64,000 nt of DNA from Pandoraea commovens (GTDB lineage Bacteria; Pseudomonadota; Gammaproteobacteria; Burkholderiales; Burkholderiaceae). Positions 53,401 to 60,787 of this stretch are shown piece by piece. The stretch lies in the NCBI RefSeq assembly GCF_902459615.1, contig NZ_CABPSA010000001.1, forward strand, positions 1,116,001 through 1,180,000. The letters run 5' to 3'. A model generated the notes under the pieces. The model did no database searches, had not been told where the DNA came from, and saw nothing but the letters and a program-made list of their open reading frames with translations. A program made the position numbers and the translations under genes. How positions within the stretch are numbered: the first letter of the stretch is position 1; each line of letters starts with the position of its first letter.

Positions 53401-56400
53401 CGTCACGCCATGACGACGCATCGCATCGACCATCGTCTGCGGTGCCCAGTGACGTTCGTCCGCGATGAACAACGACGCGCCGCAGATCATCGGCGTCATC
53501 CACCGTTCGTGTGCGCCGTCGAAATTGATCGAGAGCACATGCAGCTCGCAGACCTCGGGCGTGAGGCGGTATTGCGCGCCGGTCGCCACGCAGTGCATGG
53601 CGAGCGGACCGTGCGCCACCGCCACGCCTTTCGGCGCGCCGGTCGAGCCGGACGTATAAATCAGGTAAGCCAGTTGATCGGGATGCAGCGAGACCGCTGG
53701 CGGATGTTCCGGCAGCGAAGCATCCGCCATGAGATCGGCAACCACGGCGCGACGCGCGGGGAGCCACGACGCCTCGGCCATCGAGGCTTCCGTGAGCGCC
53801 AGCGAAATGCCCGCGTCATCGATGATCTGCGCCAGCCGCTCAGCCGGGTAAGACGGATCGAGCGGCACGAATGCGCACCCGGCCTTCATGATGCCAAGTA
53901 GCCCCGCAATCATGCCCGTCTGACGCGACATCGCCAGTCCGATGCGCGCTTCCGGCGCAACACCCTGTGCCAGCAGCCAATGCGCAATGCGGTTCGCCCC
54001 GCGCACGAATTCGGCGTACGTGAGCGTGCCCGCCTCATCCCGCAACGCAATGGCGGACGGTTGTTGCTGTGCCTGCACGTCGATCAGCGAGGGGATGCTT
54101 TGAAACGTCGACAGGGCTTCCGCAAGCGCAATGCGATGCCCGCCCTCCAATGCGCTTTCAAAGGCGACGTCGAGCGACGCCAACGGTTGCGTCGGGAGCG
54201 CGAGCAGCGTCGCCAGCCCGGCGCACCAGTCCGCACCAAGGCGCTCGATGGTCGGTGCGTCGAACAGATCCGTCGGGAAAGTGAGGCGGGCGCGCAGCGT
54301 CACGCCGTCGAGCGGATCTGCGCCGTTGCCAATCGTCGCCTCGTGAAGCTCGTCGATGTCGAGCGCAAGGTCGTACTGCGCACCGCCAGTCAGCGGCTGT
54401 GCGACCACATTCAGGCCCGCAGGCCAGCCCGTCGCGGCGCGCGATGCGGCAGCGTTCGCCACATGATGGTTCAACATCACCTGAAACAGCGGCGATTGTC
54501 CGAGGCTGCGCTGCGGTGCGATGCGCTCCACCACACGCTCGAACGGGGCTTCGCGGTGCGCCTGCGCGTCCAACGCCCCATCACGCACCTGCGTCAACAG
54601 CCCGTCGAAGTCGGCCGCCGGATCGATCTGTGCGCGCCACACCTGCGTGTTGACGAGACAGCCGAGCATGCGCTCCAGCCCGGCCACGTCACGCTGCGCG
54701 ATCGGCACGCCCACGCGGATATCCGTCTCGCCCGCGTAACGGTGCAGCAGCCATTGGAACGACGCGGCCAGCACGATGAACGGCGTCGCCTTACGTTGTG
54801 CGGCGAAGGTCAGCACGTCACGCGTGAGACCCGCCGGGAATTCGAACGCGAGCGTCTGCCCCGCGCCGCTGCGCAACGCGCCACGCGCGCGGTCGACCGG
54901 CAACGCGAGCACCGGCGACGGTTCCGGCAAACGCGCCTGCCACCAGTCGAGCTGACGGCCGAGCGCCTCGCCATCCACGCGGGCATGCTGCCAATGGGCA
55001 TGATCGCCGGGCTGGACTGGCACTGGAGCCAGTACAGGCGTTTCGCCGTTGGAGAATCCGCTGTAGGCTCGGGCCAGTTCGTCGACCAGCAGGGTCATCG
55101 ACCACGCGTCCGTCAACAGATGGTGCAGGACGAAGACAATTCGATGCGTCTCGTCCGACATACGGATCGACGCAGCGCGCCACGGCGCGGAGGTGTCCAG
55201 GGCAAACGGCTGTGCGAGCAACGCATCGGTCAGACGGGACGCTGCGGCATCGGGGTTCGCATCGCCCGACACATCGTGGTTGACGAGCGGGACATCGGCC
55301 TTCGCATGCACGATCTGGACGGCAACGCCGTCGCGCTCGTCGAACGTCGTGCGCAAAGCATCGTGACGGCCCGTGATCACTTCGAGCGCGCGAAAGAAAG
55401 CGTTCGCGTCGAAGCGTCCCTTCACGAGCAACTGCCCACCGACGTGATACGCCGCGCTGTTCGCCGGATCGAGACGATGAACGAACCACAACCGGGACTG
55501 CGCAAACGACTGACGGAAAACGCGGGCGTCCGGCGTTTGTGCGAGCGGTGTCGCGGGCGGAATTTGCTGTCCGGCGTCGATAGCTTGCACGCCCGAGACA
55601 GGCGTGAGCTTCGCCAGTTCTCGCACCCACTCGCCCAGCCGCGCATGTTCGTACAGTGAGGCGGGCGTCGCCTTCACGCCGAGACGCTCATGCACGCGCG
55701 CCAGCACCTGCATGGCGAGCAACGAACTGCCACCGCACAGGAAGAAATGATCGTCGGCACGGACCTGCTCTCGCCCCAGCACTTCGCGCCAGATCTGTGC
55801 GACGGCATCGAACGTGGCGTCGGATGTCACGCCCTGCGTCGGCGCCTTGCCGGGTTTGTCGTTCGATGACGCCTTTTGCACGTCGTCCCCGACAATCGCA
55901 CCGTTCTGCCAGGTCGCCCACGCATCGAGCGAGCCGTCTCGCCAGCCCTTCGCACAGGCACTGCGCTGCAACTTGCCGCTTGACGTCTTGGGCAACGCGC
56001 CCGGATTGAGCAGCACCACGACCGACGCGGCTTGCTGGCAGACGTCGGAAACCGCGACGGCGATCACTTCGGCGAGCGTCTGCGGCGGCACCATCTTCTG
56101 CACGCCGCGACCGACTTCCGCCGCAATGCCGATACCCGGCTCGCCATCGATATCGACGGCAAACGCCGTGACGCGGCCCTTGCGCACGAGTTCGACGTCG
56201 GCCTCGACCGCTTTTTCCAGATCCTGCGGGTACAGGTTATGGCCGCGCACGATGATGACGTCTTTGCAGCGGCCCGTGATGTACAACTGGTCGTCGTGCA
56301 CGAAGCCGAGGTCGCCCGTGCGCAGCCAGCGCTTACCGTCCGCCTGCACGAACGTCCGTGCGCTCGCTTCCTCGTTGTGCCAGTAGCCTTGCGCCACGCT

Positions 56401-57720
56401 CGGCCCGCTTACCCATATCTCGCCCACGCCGCCCGCTGCAACCGCCGACGGTGCGACGTCAGGCGAATCGTTCCACGTCATCAGGCGCACTTCGTGATCG
56501 AGTGGCGTGGTGCCGCACCCGACCAGCATCGCGCTGTCGTCACTGTGATCGCCCGAGGCTTCCGCCCGTTGCCGCGCTAGTGCGTTGCGGTCGAAGCCGG
56601 TCGCCGTCATACCGTCGCCCCGCTGCCCGCCGGTGACGAACAGCGTCGCCTCGGCCAGTCCGTAGCAGGGATAGACCGCCTTCGGATCGAAACCCGCAGG
56701 CGCGAACGCTTCGCAGAAATCGACCAGCGTGTCGTGACGCACCGGCTCCGAGCCGGAGAACGCGAGCCGCCAGCCACTCAGGTTCAGCACGCCGATGGTG
56801 GCCGCATCGATGCGCTGCGCGCACAGGCGATAGGCGAAATCGGGGCCGCCGCTGACAGTGCCGCCGAACTTGTCGATGGCGCGCAACCACCGCACCGGCC
56901 GCTCCAGAAAGAACTGCGGCGACATCAGCACGAGACGCGCCCCACGATAAATCGGCGAAAGCAGCCCGCCGATCAGTCCCATGTCGTGATACAGCGGCAA
57001 CCAGCTCACCATGGTGTCGTCGCGCGTCATGCCCAGCCCGGCAACGATGGCGGCTTCGTTGGCCATCAGATTCGCATGGCTGACCATCACACCCTTCGGC
57101 GTGGACGTCGAACCCGACGTGTATTGCAGGAATGCCAGATCGCCCGGGGCGACGGTCGTCTCCTGCCACTCGGCCGCGAGCGCGTCGTCGATCTCATCGA
57201 TCACCACGATCTCCACACCGCGTAATTCCGGCACGGCGTCGCCGAACGCGAGCATGGCATCGCGATGCTGACGGTCGGTCAGCACGAAGCGTGCACGCGC
57301 GTCGTGCAGGATCGAGCGCACGCGCGCCAGATGCTGCGGACGCGCCGACTCCGGTGGAAACGCCGGCACGGCAATGGCCCCCGCGTACAGGCAGCCGAAG
57401 AAGCCCGCTACGTAATCCAGTCCCGTCGGCATGAGCAGCAATCCGCGCTCGCCGTACGCACCGTCTTTCCCACTCGCGGCGAGGCGTTGCAGCGTGGCCG
57501 CCACCGCACGGGCGCGCGTATCGAGCCCGGCACAGGTCAGGGCCTGACCGTCGCCCTCGTCGCTGGACACGGCGCGCAGCGCTTCGCGATCCGGCTCAAG
57601 CCGGGCACGGGCGCGCAGAAGATCGACGATGTGTTCGATAGGAGCGCCGGGCGCTCCCTGAGAGGGCGCCGTCGATAAGACAGGGCCGAAGGGGACGGGC
57701 AAGCGGAGAGCGTCGTTCAT
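44464..57720 (-). CDS. FAAL-initiated non-ribosomal peptide synthetase (three modules)
   Basis: A 4418-residue NRPS that begins with a fatty acyl-AMP ligase (residues ~25-600, LQYTSGSTSTPKGV near 200) and a carrier domain (FFLCGGSSLLAMQ, Ser666), so it should load a fatty acid. Then follow C (HHLLTDAWSM, ~866), A (FDGAHERW, ~1400), T (~1743), E (HHLVIDGVSW, ~1927), C (HHVTLDGWS, ~2385), A (AADLGHTTLF, ~2914), T (~3252), C (HHLISDGWSM, ~3460), A (FDFSVWEIF, ~3980) and T (~4325). Codes read by hand are D-G-E-A-S-G-G-M-T-K (hydroxyornithine-like), D-L-T-K-V-G-H-V-G-K (Asp) and D-F-W-N-V-G-M-V-H-K (Thr). The predicted start of the product is acyl-D-hydroxyOrn-Asp-Thr. No methylation, oxidation or heterocyclisation domain is seen. 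It is the first NRPS of the operon, 124 bases after the dioxygenase gene. Confidence 0.94.
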   Translation of the reverse strand: MNDALRLPVPFGPVLSTAPSQGAPGAPIEHIVDLLRARARLEPDREALRAVSSDEGDGQALTCAGLDTRARAVAATLQRLAASGKDGAYGERGLLLMPTGLDYVAGFFGCLYAGAIAVPAFPPESARPQHLARVRSILHDARARFVLTDRQHRDAMLAFGDAVPELRGVEIVVIDEIDDALAAEWQETTVAPGDLAFLQYTSGSTSTPKGVMVSHANLMANEAAIVAGLGMTRDDTMVSWLPLYHDMGLIGGLLSPIYRGARLVLMSPQFFLERPVRWLRAIDKFGGTVSGGPDFAYRLCAQRIDAATIGVLNLSGWRLAFSGSEPVRHDTLVDFCEAFAPAGFDPKAVYPCYGLAEATLFVTGGQRGDGMTATGFDRNALARQRAEASGDHSDDSAMLVGCGTTPLDHEVRLMTWNDSPDVAPSAVAAGGVGEIWVSGPSVAQGYWHNEEASARTFVQADGKRWLRTGDLGFVHDDQLYITGRCKDVIIVRGHNLYPQDLEKAVEADVELVRKGRVTAFAVDIDGEPGIGIAAEVGRGVQKMVPPQTLAEVIAVAVSDVCQQAASVVVLLNPGALPKTSSGKLQRSACAKGWRDGSLDAWATWQNGAIVGDDVQKASSNDKPGKAPTQGVTSDATFDAVAQIWREVLGREQVRADDHFFLCGGSSLLAMQVLARVHERLGVKATPASLYEHARLGEWVRELAKLTPVSGVQAIDAGQQIPPATPLAQTPDARVFRQSFAQSRLWFVHRLDPANSAAYHVGGQLLVKGRFDANAFFRALEVITGRHDALRTTFDERDGVAVQIVHAKADVPLVNHDVSGDANPDAAASRLTDALLAQPFALDTSAPWRAASIRMSDETHRIVFVLHHLLTDAWSMTLLVDELARAYSGFSNGETPVLAPVPVQPGDHAHWQHARVDGEALGRQLDWWQARLPEPSPVLALPVDRARGALRSGAGQTLAFEFPAGLTRDVLTFAAQRKATPFIVLAASFQWLLHRYAGETDIRVGVPIAQRDVAGLERMLGCLVNTQVWRAQIDPAADFDGLLTQVRDGALDAQAHREAPFERVVERIAPQRSLGQSPLFQVMLNHHVANAAASRAATGWPAGLNVVAQPLTGGAQYDLALDIDELHEATIGNGADPLDGVTLRARLTFPTDLFDAPTIERLGADWCAGLATLLALPTQPLASLDVAFESALEGGHRIALAEALSTFQSIPSLIDVQAQQQPSAIALRDEAGTLTYAEFVRGANRIAHWLLAQGVAPEARIGLAMSRQTGMIAGLLGIMKAGCAFVPLDPSYPAERLAQIIDDAGISLALTEASMAEASWLPARRAVVADLMADASLPEHPPAVSLHPDQLAYLIYTSGSTGAPKGVAVAHGPLAMHCVATGAQYRLTPEVCELHVLSINFDGAHERWMTPMICGASLFIADERHWAPQTMVDAMRRHGVTNAGFPTAYLCRLATSGATGAPALRLLSFGGEAMTWPALRAAQAMFCPAQTINGYGPTETVMTPVAWSIDGALDAQPAAQIAGQAYAPIGEPVGRRRAWVLDPWLGEVPLGAVGELYLGGEGVARGYLGRAALTAERFVPDPRGEPGARMYRTGDRVRRLADGTLVYLGRFDQQVKVRGFRIEPGEVETQLLREPGVDDALAVVAAGPAGDQLVAYVAGKGLDGEALRVALSRRLPDYLVPSLVIVLDTLPKLPNGKRDRAALPAPVWGSAGGQAPQGEAECALAAVWQDLLRVPSVSRDDNFFALGGDSIVALQMVGRARQAGWQVGAQDVFRHQTLARLAAQARAVGEGDGATRAPEPLEGDVPLTPVQAWFFRQPIARRDHWNQWVEATLPEGTDMTALREALATVVKHHDALRLRFTEHDGQWQARYVAPHAADDLLWHAAMCDDAQLADALAQAQRSLSLADGPLLRALLVRTEAGELRCFLVAHHLVIDGVSWRILLDDLQTALGNTAQGRALPAVGESMRAWAQRWHDWTKSDAASAALEVWQQALAGAVDSVDVAKPTNATAGTGEIEHAWPADIAVPLTQLRRVRMHEALSAAVAHTLGQRAGAQRYVVHVEGHGRGGEGQGDLSRTLGWFTAAWPLAIPVGGTPEVTLAAAREAWRRVPHDGASYAALRYLGTPHARQTLDALPAGHVTVNFLGRTDADGVVDGGLSHEPDAAPPNWLTLDVWQRGDTLRLVCRYDRTRLEGDDVQALVDEIGATLRALAQTLPGHEPVIAEDFPCAGLTREQLAALPASMQQIEAVVPATSMQQGLLFYSQQQGTADPYFYQKGFVIDGALDTNAFAQAWREAVVRHAALRTAYVSDVGELPLLLVHGPETVATAVDLLPQEDWRKLSETEQHGRLDARFAAERAAGFSFVQAHRPRLALIRVGESRWWLLWSSHHVTLDGWSTGLILSDVMSRYAALAKGGVSTDGEAQAAPSFAEFAVWQRELDATASLAHWRHLLGGVSAPTPLPAARQARTAAEATGHGETAWTLAPAQWQAWCDAARRAGVTPGTLCQGAWALLLARHAGLRDVVFGVTASGRSAAVPGIERMAGLFINTLPVRATLDARRPVADWLRDLQTQTAQSREHEHVALSAITREAQRDNERDGESADGALFESIVVFENYPLDAALLGQRDDGLRLSLLERRTQARNNYPLSLIVEQHDGLRLVLAFARERFDAAAVQALGEQFVALLGAVADSLGTSTTPLGQIGLTNVVPQAAENVIWSSQDLLDDWHAHAARDGAALAAEGEDATYRRDELDALANRLAATLQAQGIGLEDRVAICLPRGAALVGAILGVWKAGAAYVPLDPAQPAARLEKLVSASGAKAVIVDDQTPAITHASLIRWRDIADASVNTKAPTPVRVHPAQAAYVIYTSGSTGEPKGVVVSRGALHNYVHAVAARLRARGLDTAGEMGGFAMASTVAADLGHTTLFGALALGRPLYLVPQACAFDAQRFAEWCAARPIDVLKIVPGHLKGLFDAAGAAVLPRAVLVTGGESLDPSFVAQIRAASPGLAVLNHYGPTETTVGALTHAVGDVAEVPVPVGRPLTNLHAHILDADLNPLPSGVAGELYLGGAGLARGYLGAPAQTAERFVPDPWRAGARLYRTGDRAVQRADGAVVYLGRVDDQVKIRGYRVEPAEVAQAMRRVSGVIDAVVVARHDGPGGAWLHGVFTGEATVDAVRTALAEALPSAWVPARLDGVEKLPLTANGKVDRRALLALTDSVDATKESANTASVELPQDGAEADIAAIWCQVLKREQVGRHDAFFDIGGDSILALQVIARLRKRGIKVGPQHLASHPTVAQLATLAAPAEAKSAQTPPAVNGPTRGDEHRSTFPLSSSQMRVWLETQMAPRAGAYHIAGALRLDGPLQADALERALQTLSDWHDVLRTTIAVNAAEGGAPEQRVHAALPVAFARDAVAPGTSGDAANAAVQARLEALTLEPFDLADGPLWRVHLTQLSDQSHVLMLVMHHLISDGWSMNLLVADLARAYRAHASGTQPMRGATTSPLRYGDYAVWQREQLAGPAQAAQLAYWRQQLGTTHPELALPFDRARPVVRDGAGASIDLTMPPGLPARLDRFAREHGVTRFMVMAAAFHLLMHRVTGEGDVRTGMPVAGRAHEAVEPVVGFFVNTQVLRSQIESPTTFATLVTQVRDQLLGAQQHADVPFERLVEHLAPVRSVSRHPLFQVSINHQKRAFAPLSDLAGVTMQAIERRAHHAQVDLALDTEEDEAGALRGWLTYACDVFDAPTVRRLGEQWLTLLDVAMTQATTPVARLAMTTGDAASQGNGKGRTRVSVAVPLPVHAVIDAQAAVRSDAIAVCDANSRVSYSDLVTRANRIAHALIRAGVAPEARVGLAMSRSTDLIVAMLGILKAGAAYVPLDPAYPVERLSYMVEDAGVTHAITQASLAGASWLPDEAMTVESMLADASLPDHAPARDVHVDQLAYVIYTSGSTGRPKGAQLTHRNLMRLLTGTSQDFAFDAADVWTMFHSYAFDFSVWEIFGALAHGARLVVVSQDTARDPVAMWTLVAREGVTVLNQTPSAFYQWLGAMPSDATSTTLRHIVFGGEALTPARLAAWWQRFGETTRLTNMYGITETTVHVSQHVLHRDDTAGSPIGEPIADLDWRVLDAGLNEVPPGVAGDLYVCGEGLARGYLGQAGLTAERFVPDPKGAPGERMYRSGDRARRLADGTLDYLGRGDAQVKLRGFRIELGEIESQLLRHEGVTDAAVLVRDDGAGEQLVAYVVSPPDRAADVDTAALWSRLRTHLSSELPAYMVPGQWLRLDALPLTPNGKLDRRALPVPEAAAAVQFEAPRDGIEARIASIWQDVLGVPRVGRHDDFFALGGHSLLATQVASRLRDALSLDVPLRTLFEASRLTALAEALDAMTGASPASPAVAEDDLQAALREMESLSPEALQALLGPEATHGQTKHG

Positions 57721-57844
57721 GACGGTAGCGACTCACGAAGCAGGAACGGAATCAAAGACTGGCGCGTGGCGGCCGACGGGGTCGCCGGGCCGCGACACGC
57801 GGTAAATGACGGAGAGAAGATGTTTCGAATACCGGGAAAAACCG

Positions 57845-58819
57845 TCAGCGGTCGGCCCCGTGCGCCTGCGCCATCGCCACGACGACTTGGCGCGGCCCCT
57901 TGAACGGCGAGCGCGCGTGCGCCGCGAGCATGTTGTCGAGCATCAGCACATCGCCGTTCTGCCACGGGAAACTGATCTTCTCCGCTTCCAGCACGTGACG
58001 AATGGTGGCGAGCGCGTCTTCCTCGATGGGACTGCCGTCGCCGTAGTACACGTTGCGCGGCAGATCCTCTTCGCCGACGACGTCGAGCAACGTCTCGCGC
58101 ACGTCGGGTTCGAGATTGGAGATGTGGAACAGGTGCGCCTGATTGAACCAGACCCAGTCGCCCGTCACGGGGTGTTGCGCGACGGCCTGACACAGTTGGC
58201 GCGTACGCAACTCGCCATCGTCTTTCCATTCGCAGGCAATGCGGTGCGCGCGGCAGTACGCTTCAACTTCGGCGCGGTCTTCGGTGTTGAAGACCTGCGT
58301 CCACGGCACGTCGAAGCCGTTGCCGAAGTTGCGCACGTACATCAGCCCCTTGCTCGCGAAGCGCTCGCGCAGGTCTTGCGGCACACGGGCATAAATGCGG
58401 CGGCTGTCGGCAATCGGCGTCTCGCCGCCTTCCTGCGCCGTGAGCACGCTGTAGAACCAGATCTTCATCGGCCAGTCGCGCGTGTACGACTGTTCGTTAT
58501 GCAACGGAATGTGCTGGTGCGGCGGATATTCGGTCGACGTGTAGACGCCTTGCGCGACTTTGCTGCGCGGCGTCGAACCGAACTCATAGGTCAGCAGCGA
58601 ATGACCGAAAGACGCGGCGAACTCGCGGAACGCCGCATCGCCATCGACCTTGAACCCCCGGAACAGAACGCCGCCGTGGGTCGGGAGATATTCGTCCACC
58701 AGCGCGTGAAGGGCACTGGCGGCGGCCTCGATCGGCACACCGGCATCGCGCGGTTCGACCACCATCGGGAGGTCGCCATTGGTGCGCAGGGCGCGCACAT
58801 CGAGCATCGTATCGAGCAT
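57845..58819 (-). CDS. TauD/SyrP-like Fe(II)/2-oxoglutarate dioxygenase (Asp beta-hydroxylase candidate)
   Basis: A 324-residue non-haem iron dioxygenase of the TauD/TfdA fold. The facial triad is His107 and Glu109 (PLHNEQSY) with His301 (MLAAHARSPF), and a following Arg should bind 2-oxoglutarate. The sequence resembles SyrP-type enzymes that hydroxylate aspartate on the carrier domain. Two Asp modules in the adjacent NRPSs supply the substrate; beta-hydroxyaspartate is a common bidentate iron ligand in siderophores. I start at the ATG at 58819 (GAGGA upstream); an ATG at 58867 also has a good site, and the open frame runs to 58888. It lies between the exporter gene and the first NRPS. Confidence 0.87.
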   Translation of the reverse strand: MLDTMLDVRALRTNGDLPMVVEPRDAGVPIEAAASALHALVDEYLPTHGGVLFRGFKVDGDAAFREFAASFGHSLLTYEFGSTPRSKVAQGVYTSTEYPPHQHIPLHNEQSYTRDWPMKIWFYSVLTAQEGGETPIADSRRIYARVPQDLRERFASKGLMYVRNFGNGFDVPWTQVFNTEDRAEVEAYCRAHRIACEWKDDGELRTRQLCQAVAQHPVTGDWVWFNQAHLFHISNLEPDVRETLLDVVGEEDLPRNVYYGDGSPIEEDALATIRHVLEAEKISFPWQNGDVLMLDNMLAAHARSPFKGPRQVVVAMAQAHGADR

Positions 58820-58898
58820 GGTTGGATCCTCAACGAAACCGCGGCGCCACACGCGCCGCAATTTCATTGACGATCCTCGTGACCGCAATTTAAGGGGT

Positions 58899-60650
58899 TT
58901 ACGCGGACGATTGCGGTTTTTCTACATTCGCCGCCGTCGTCGCCGGATTTGCAGACGTCGATGCGACAGATGTCGGCTCGCCGTCCGCGATCAACTGACC
59001 GTTTTCCATCTTCACCAGCCGGTCGGCCAGCGAGAAGTAGCGGTCGTCGTGCGAGATCACCAGCACAGTTTTCCCCTGCGCCTTCAGCTCGGGCAGGATT
59101 TCCCGGTAGAACACTTCCTTGAACACAGGGTCCTGATCGGCCGCCCATTCGTCGAACACGAGGAACGGCCGATCCTCCACGCACGCCGCCACGAGCGCCA
59201 GACGCTTGCGTTGCCCCTGCGAGAGATCGCGCGTCGAGAACGCACCATTCGTCACGCTGACCTTGTGTTGCAGGTGCAGACGCGCGAGCCAGCGCGCAGC
59301 AAACGCATCGATCCGAGCGGGATCGGTTTGCGCGTCGTCCGCGCCCAACAGCGTTTCGAACAGGTGGAAATCGAAGAAGATCGCCGAGAACAACTGACGG
59401 TAGCGATCACGATTCTTGACGTCGACCGACTGCCCGTTCCACACGATTTCACCGCTCTCGGGCACATACAGCCCGGTGAGCAGCTTCGCGAGCGACGTCT
59501 TACCGCTGCCGTTCCCCCCGATCAGGAAGGTGATCTCACCCGGCCGGAACGTCAGATCGATCGGCCCCATGCGGAAGATTTCGTCCTGCTGTTCGTGGTA
59601 ATAGCTATGCGTGATGCCATGCAGCCGCACCAGCGGTGCGCCGGTCGTCGACGTCTCCGACGACGTGACGTCCTCGGTGCGCATCGACTCCGTCACCTTT
59701 TGGATGCGCTCGCTCGCGACACGCGCCATCGTCAGCAACGGAATGTTGTTGAGCATGGCTTCGAGCGGCGTGACCATGTAAAGGAAGACGATGGCGTAGC
59801 CCGTCGCCACATGCGCATTGCTCGACGTCGCACCGACCATCACGAACAGCACCAGCCCGATGAGCGCGAAGAACAGGAAGCGCACCCAACTGACCGAGAA
59901 GATGAAGAGCGTCAGGCCGCGCGAGCGATTCTCTCGCACCGCCTCGATGGCGGAGCCGAGCACGCGGGCGAGAAAGGCGTCGGCACGACGGCGGTTGAGT
60001 TTCAGTTCCTTGGCACCGGATGCCAGCGTCTGGAAGTGCCCGAACAGCTCGTCCTGACGCTGCCCCGCCGTGCGCAGATACCGAATCACTTTGGTATGGC
60101 TGATGTGATAACCCAGCGCGCCCAGACCGATCGCTACGCAGGCCATCAGGAAGATCGGCCATGACAGGATCGCGAGGTACAGGAAGCAGCCCATCACAAT
60201 CGCGCCGTTCATGACAAGCGTCGGCAGGCCGATGAAGAAATTGGCGACGTGGTTGGCGTCGTCGGCCAGCACCGACTGCACGCGCGCGCCGCCCGTCGAC
60301 TCGACCATGCGCAGCGGCGCGTTGACGATGATGCGCGACACGTGTCGACGAAGTTCGGCCAGCGTACGCTGCCCCAGCCGTGTGAAGAGCGCACCGGCGC
60401 ACATCTGCGCGAGCATGGACAGCACGGCCAGCGCGGCGAAGCGCCACGCCAGTGCGCCCAGCTCCGCCGCTGGCGCACCGAGCGCGCGATTGATCGATGC
60501 GATCAGCATGACGTTCGCCACGCCGCAGGCGAGCGAGGCAACTACAGCGGCCGCAAGCAGCCAGCGTGAGGCACGCAACAGGAACAGAAACAGGAACACG
60601 ACGCTCTCCGCGGGTGATCCGTCGTCGCGCGCACGACGGCGCCAGACCAC
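58899..60650 (-). CDS. PvdE-like siderophore-peptide ABC exporter (fused permease-ATPase)
   Basis: A protein of up to 583 residues combining six N-terminal transmembrane helices (~20-320) with an ATPase domain (~350-560). Walker A is IGGNGSGKTSLAKLL, the signature is DLSQGQRKRLALVAAC and Walker B is PFLVFDEWAADQDP; the LSQGQ and DEWAADQD forms are typical of the PvdE/SyrD cyclic-peptide exporter group. It should move the newly made peptide from cytoplasm to periplasm. The GTG at 60650 has no strong ribosome binding site; a GTG at 60599 is a possible alternative. It is the first gene of the minus-strand biosynthetic operon, with a near-consensus sigma promoter ~85 bases upstream. Confidence 0.9.
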   Translation of the reverse strand: MVWRRRARDDGSPAESVVFLFLFLLRASRWLLAAAVVASLACGVANVMLIASINRALGAPAAELGALAWRFAALAVLSMLAQMCAGALFTRLGQRTLAELRRHVSRIIVNAPLRMVESTGGARVQSVLADDANHVANFFIGLPTLVMNGAIVMGCFLYLAILSWPIFLMACVAIGLGALGYHISHTKVIRYLRTAGQRQDELFGHFQTLASGAKELKLNRRRADAFLARVLGSAIEAVRENRSRGLTLFIFSVSWVRFLFFALIGLVLFVMVGATSSNAHVATGYAIVFLYMVTPLEAMLNNIPLLTMARVASERIQKVTESMRTEDVTSSETSTTGAPLVRLHGITHSYYHEQQDEIFRMGPIDLTFRPGEITFLIGGNGSGKTSLAKLLTGLYVPESGEIVWNGQSVDVKNRDRYRQLFSAIFFDFHLFETLLGADDAQTDPARIDAFAARWLARLHLQHKVSVTNGAFSTRDLSQGQRKRLALVAACVEDRPFLVFDEWAADQDPVFKEVFYREILPELKAQGKTVLVISHDDRYFSLADRLVKMENGQLIADGEPTSVASTSANPATTAANVEKPQSSA

Positions 60651-60732
60651 GGATCTCGATGAAGGAACAGAGGGGGAAACCGGAAACTGGCGGGCCCGAC
60701 AGCCGCACCCACTTATGGCTCCTTCGCTCTAA

Positions 60733-60757
60733 GACGATTCAGGACACCGAAAATTTT
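60733..60757 (-). promoter_or_regulatory. Iron-starvation ECF sigma promoter for the exporter/NRPS operon
   Basis: On the minus strand: AAAAT (60757-60753), 16 bases, then CGTC (60736-60733), one mismatch from the motif. The predicted start is near 60727, so one promoter could drive the exporter, dioxygenase and all three NRPS genes (~28 kb). Confidence 0.65.
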
Positions 60758-60787
60758 CCCGTCGCATTTGCTTGAATTTCTCCGGGG

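Noticed and set aside
57721-57844. Possible small MbtH gene between the dioxygenase and the first NRPS
   Set aside because: The gap is only 124 bases, too short for an MbtH-like protein, and no such motif is present in any frame.
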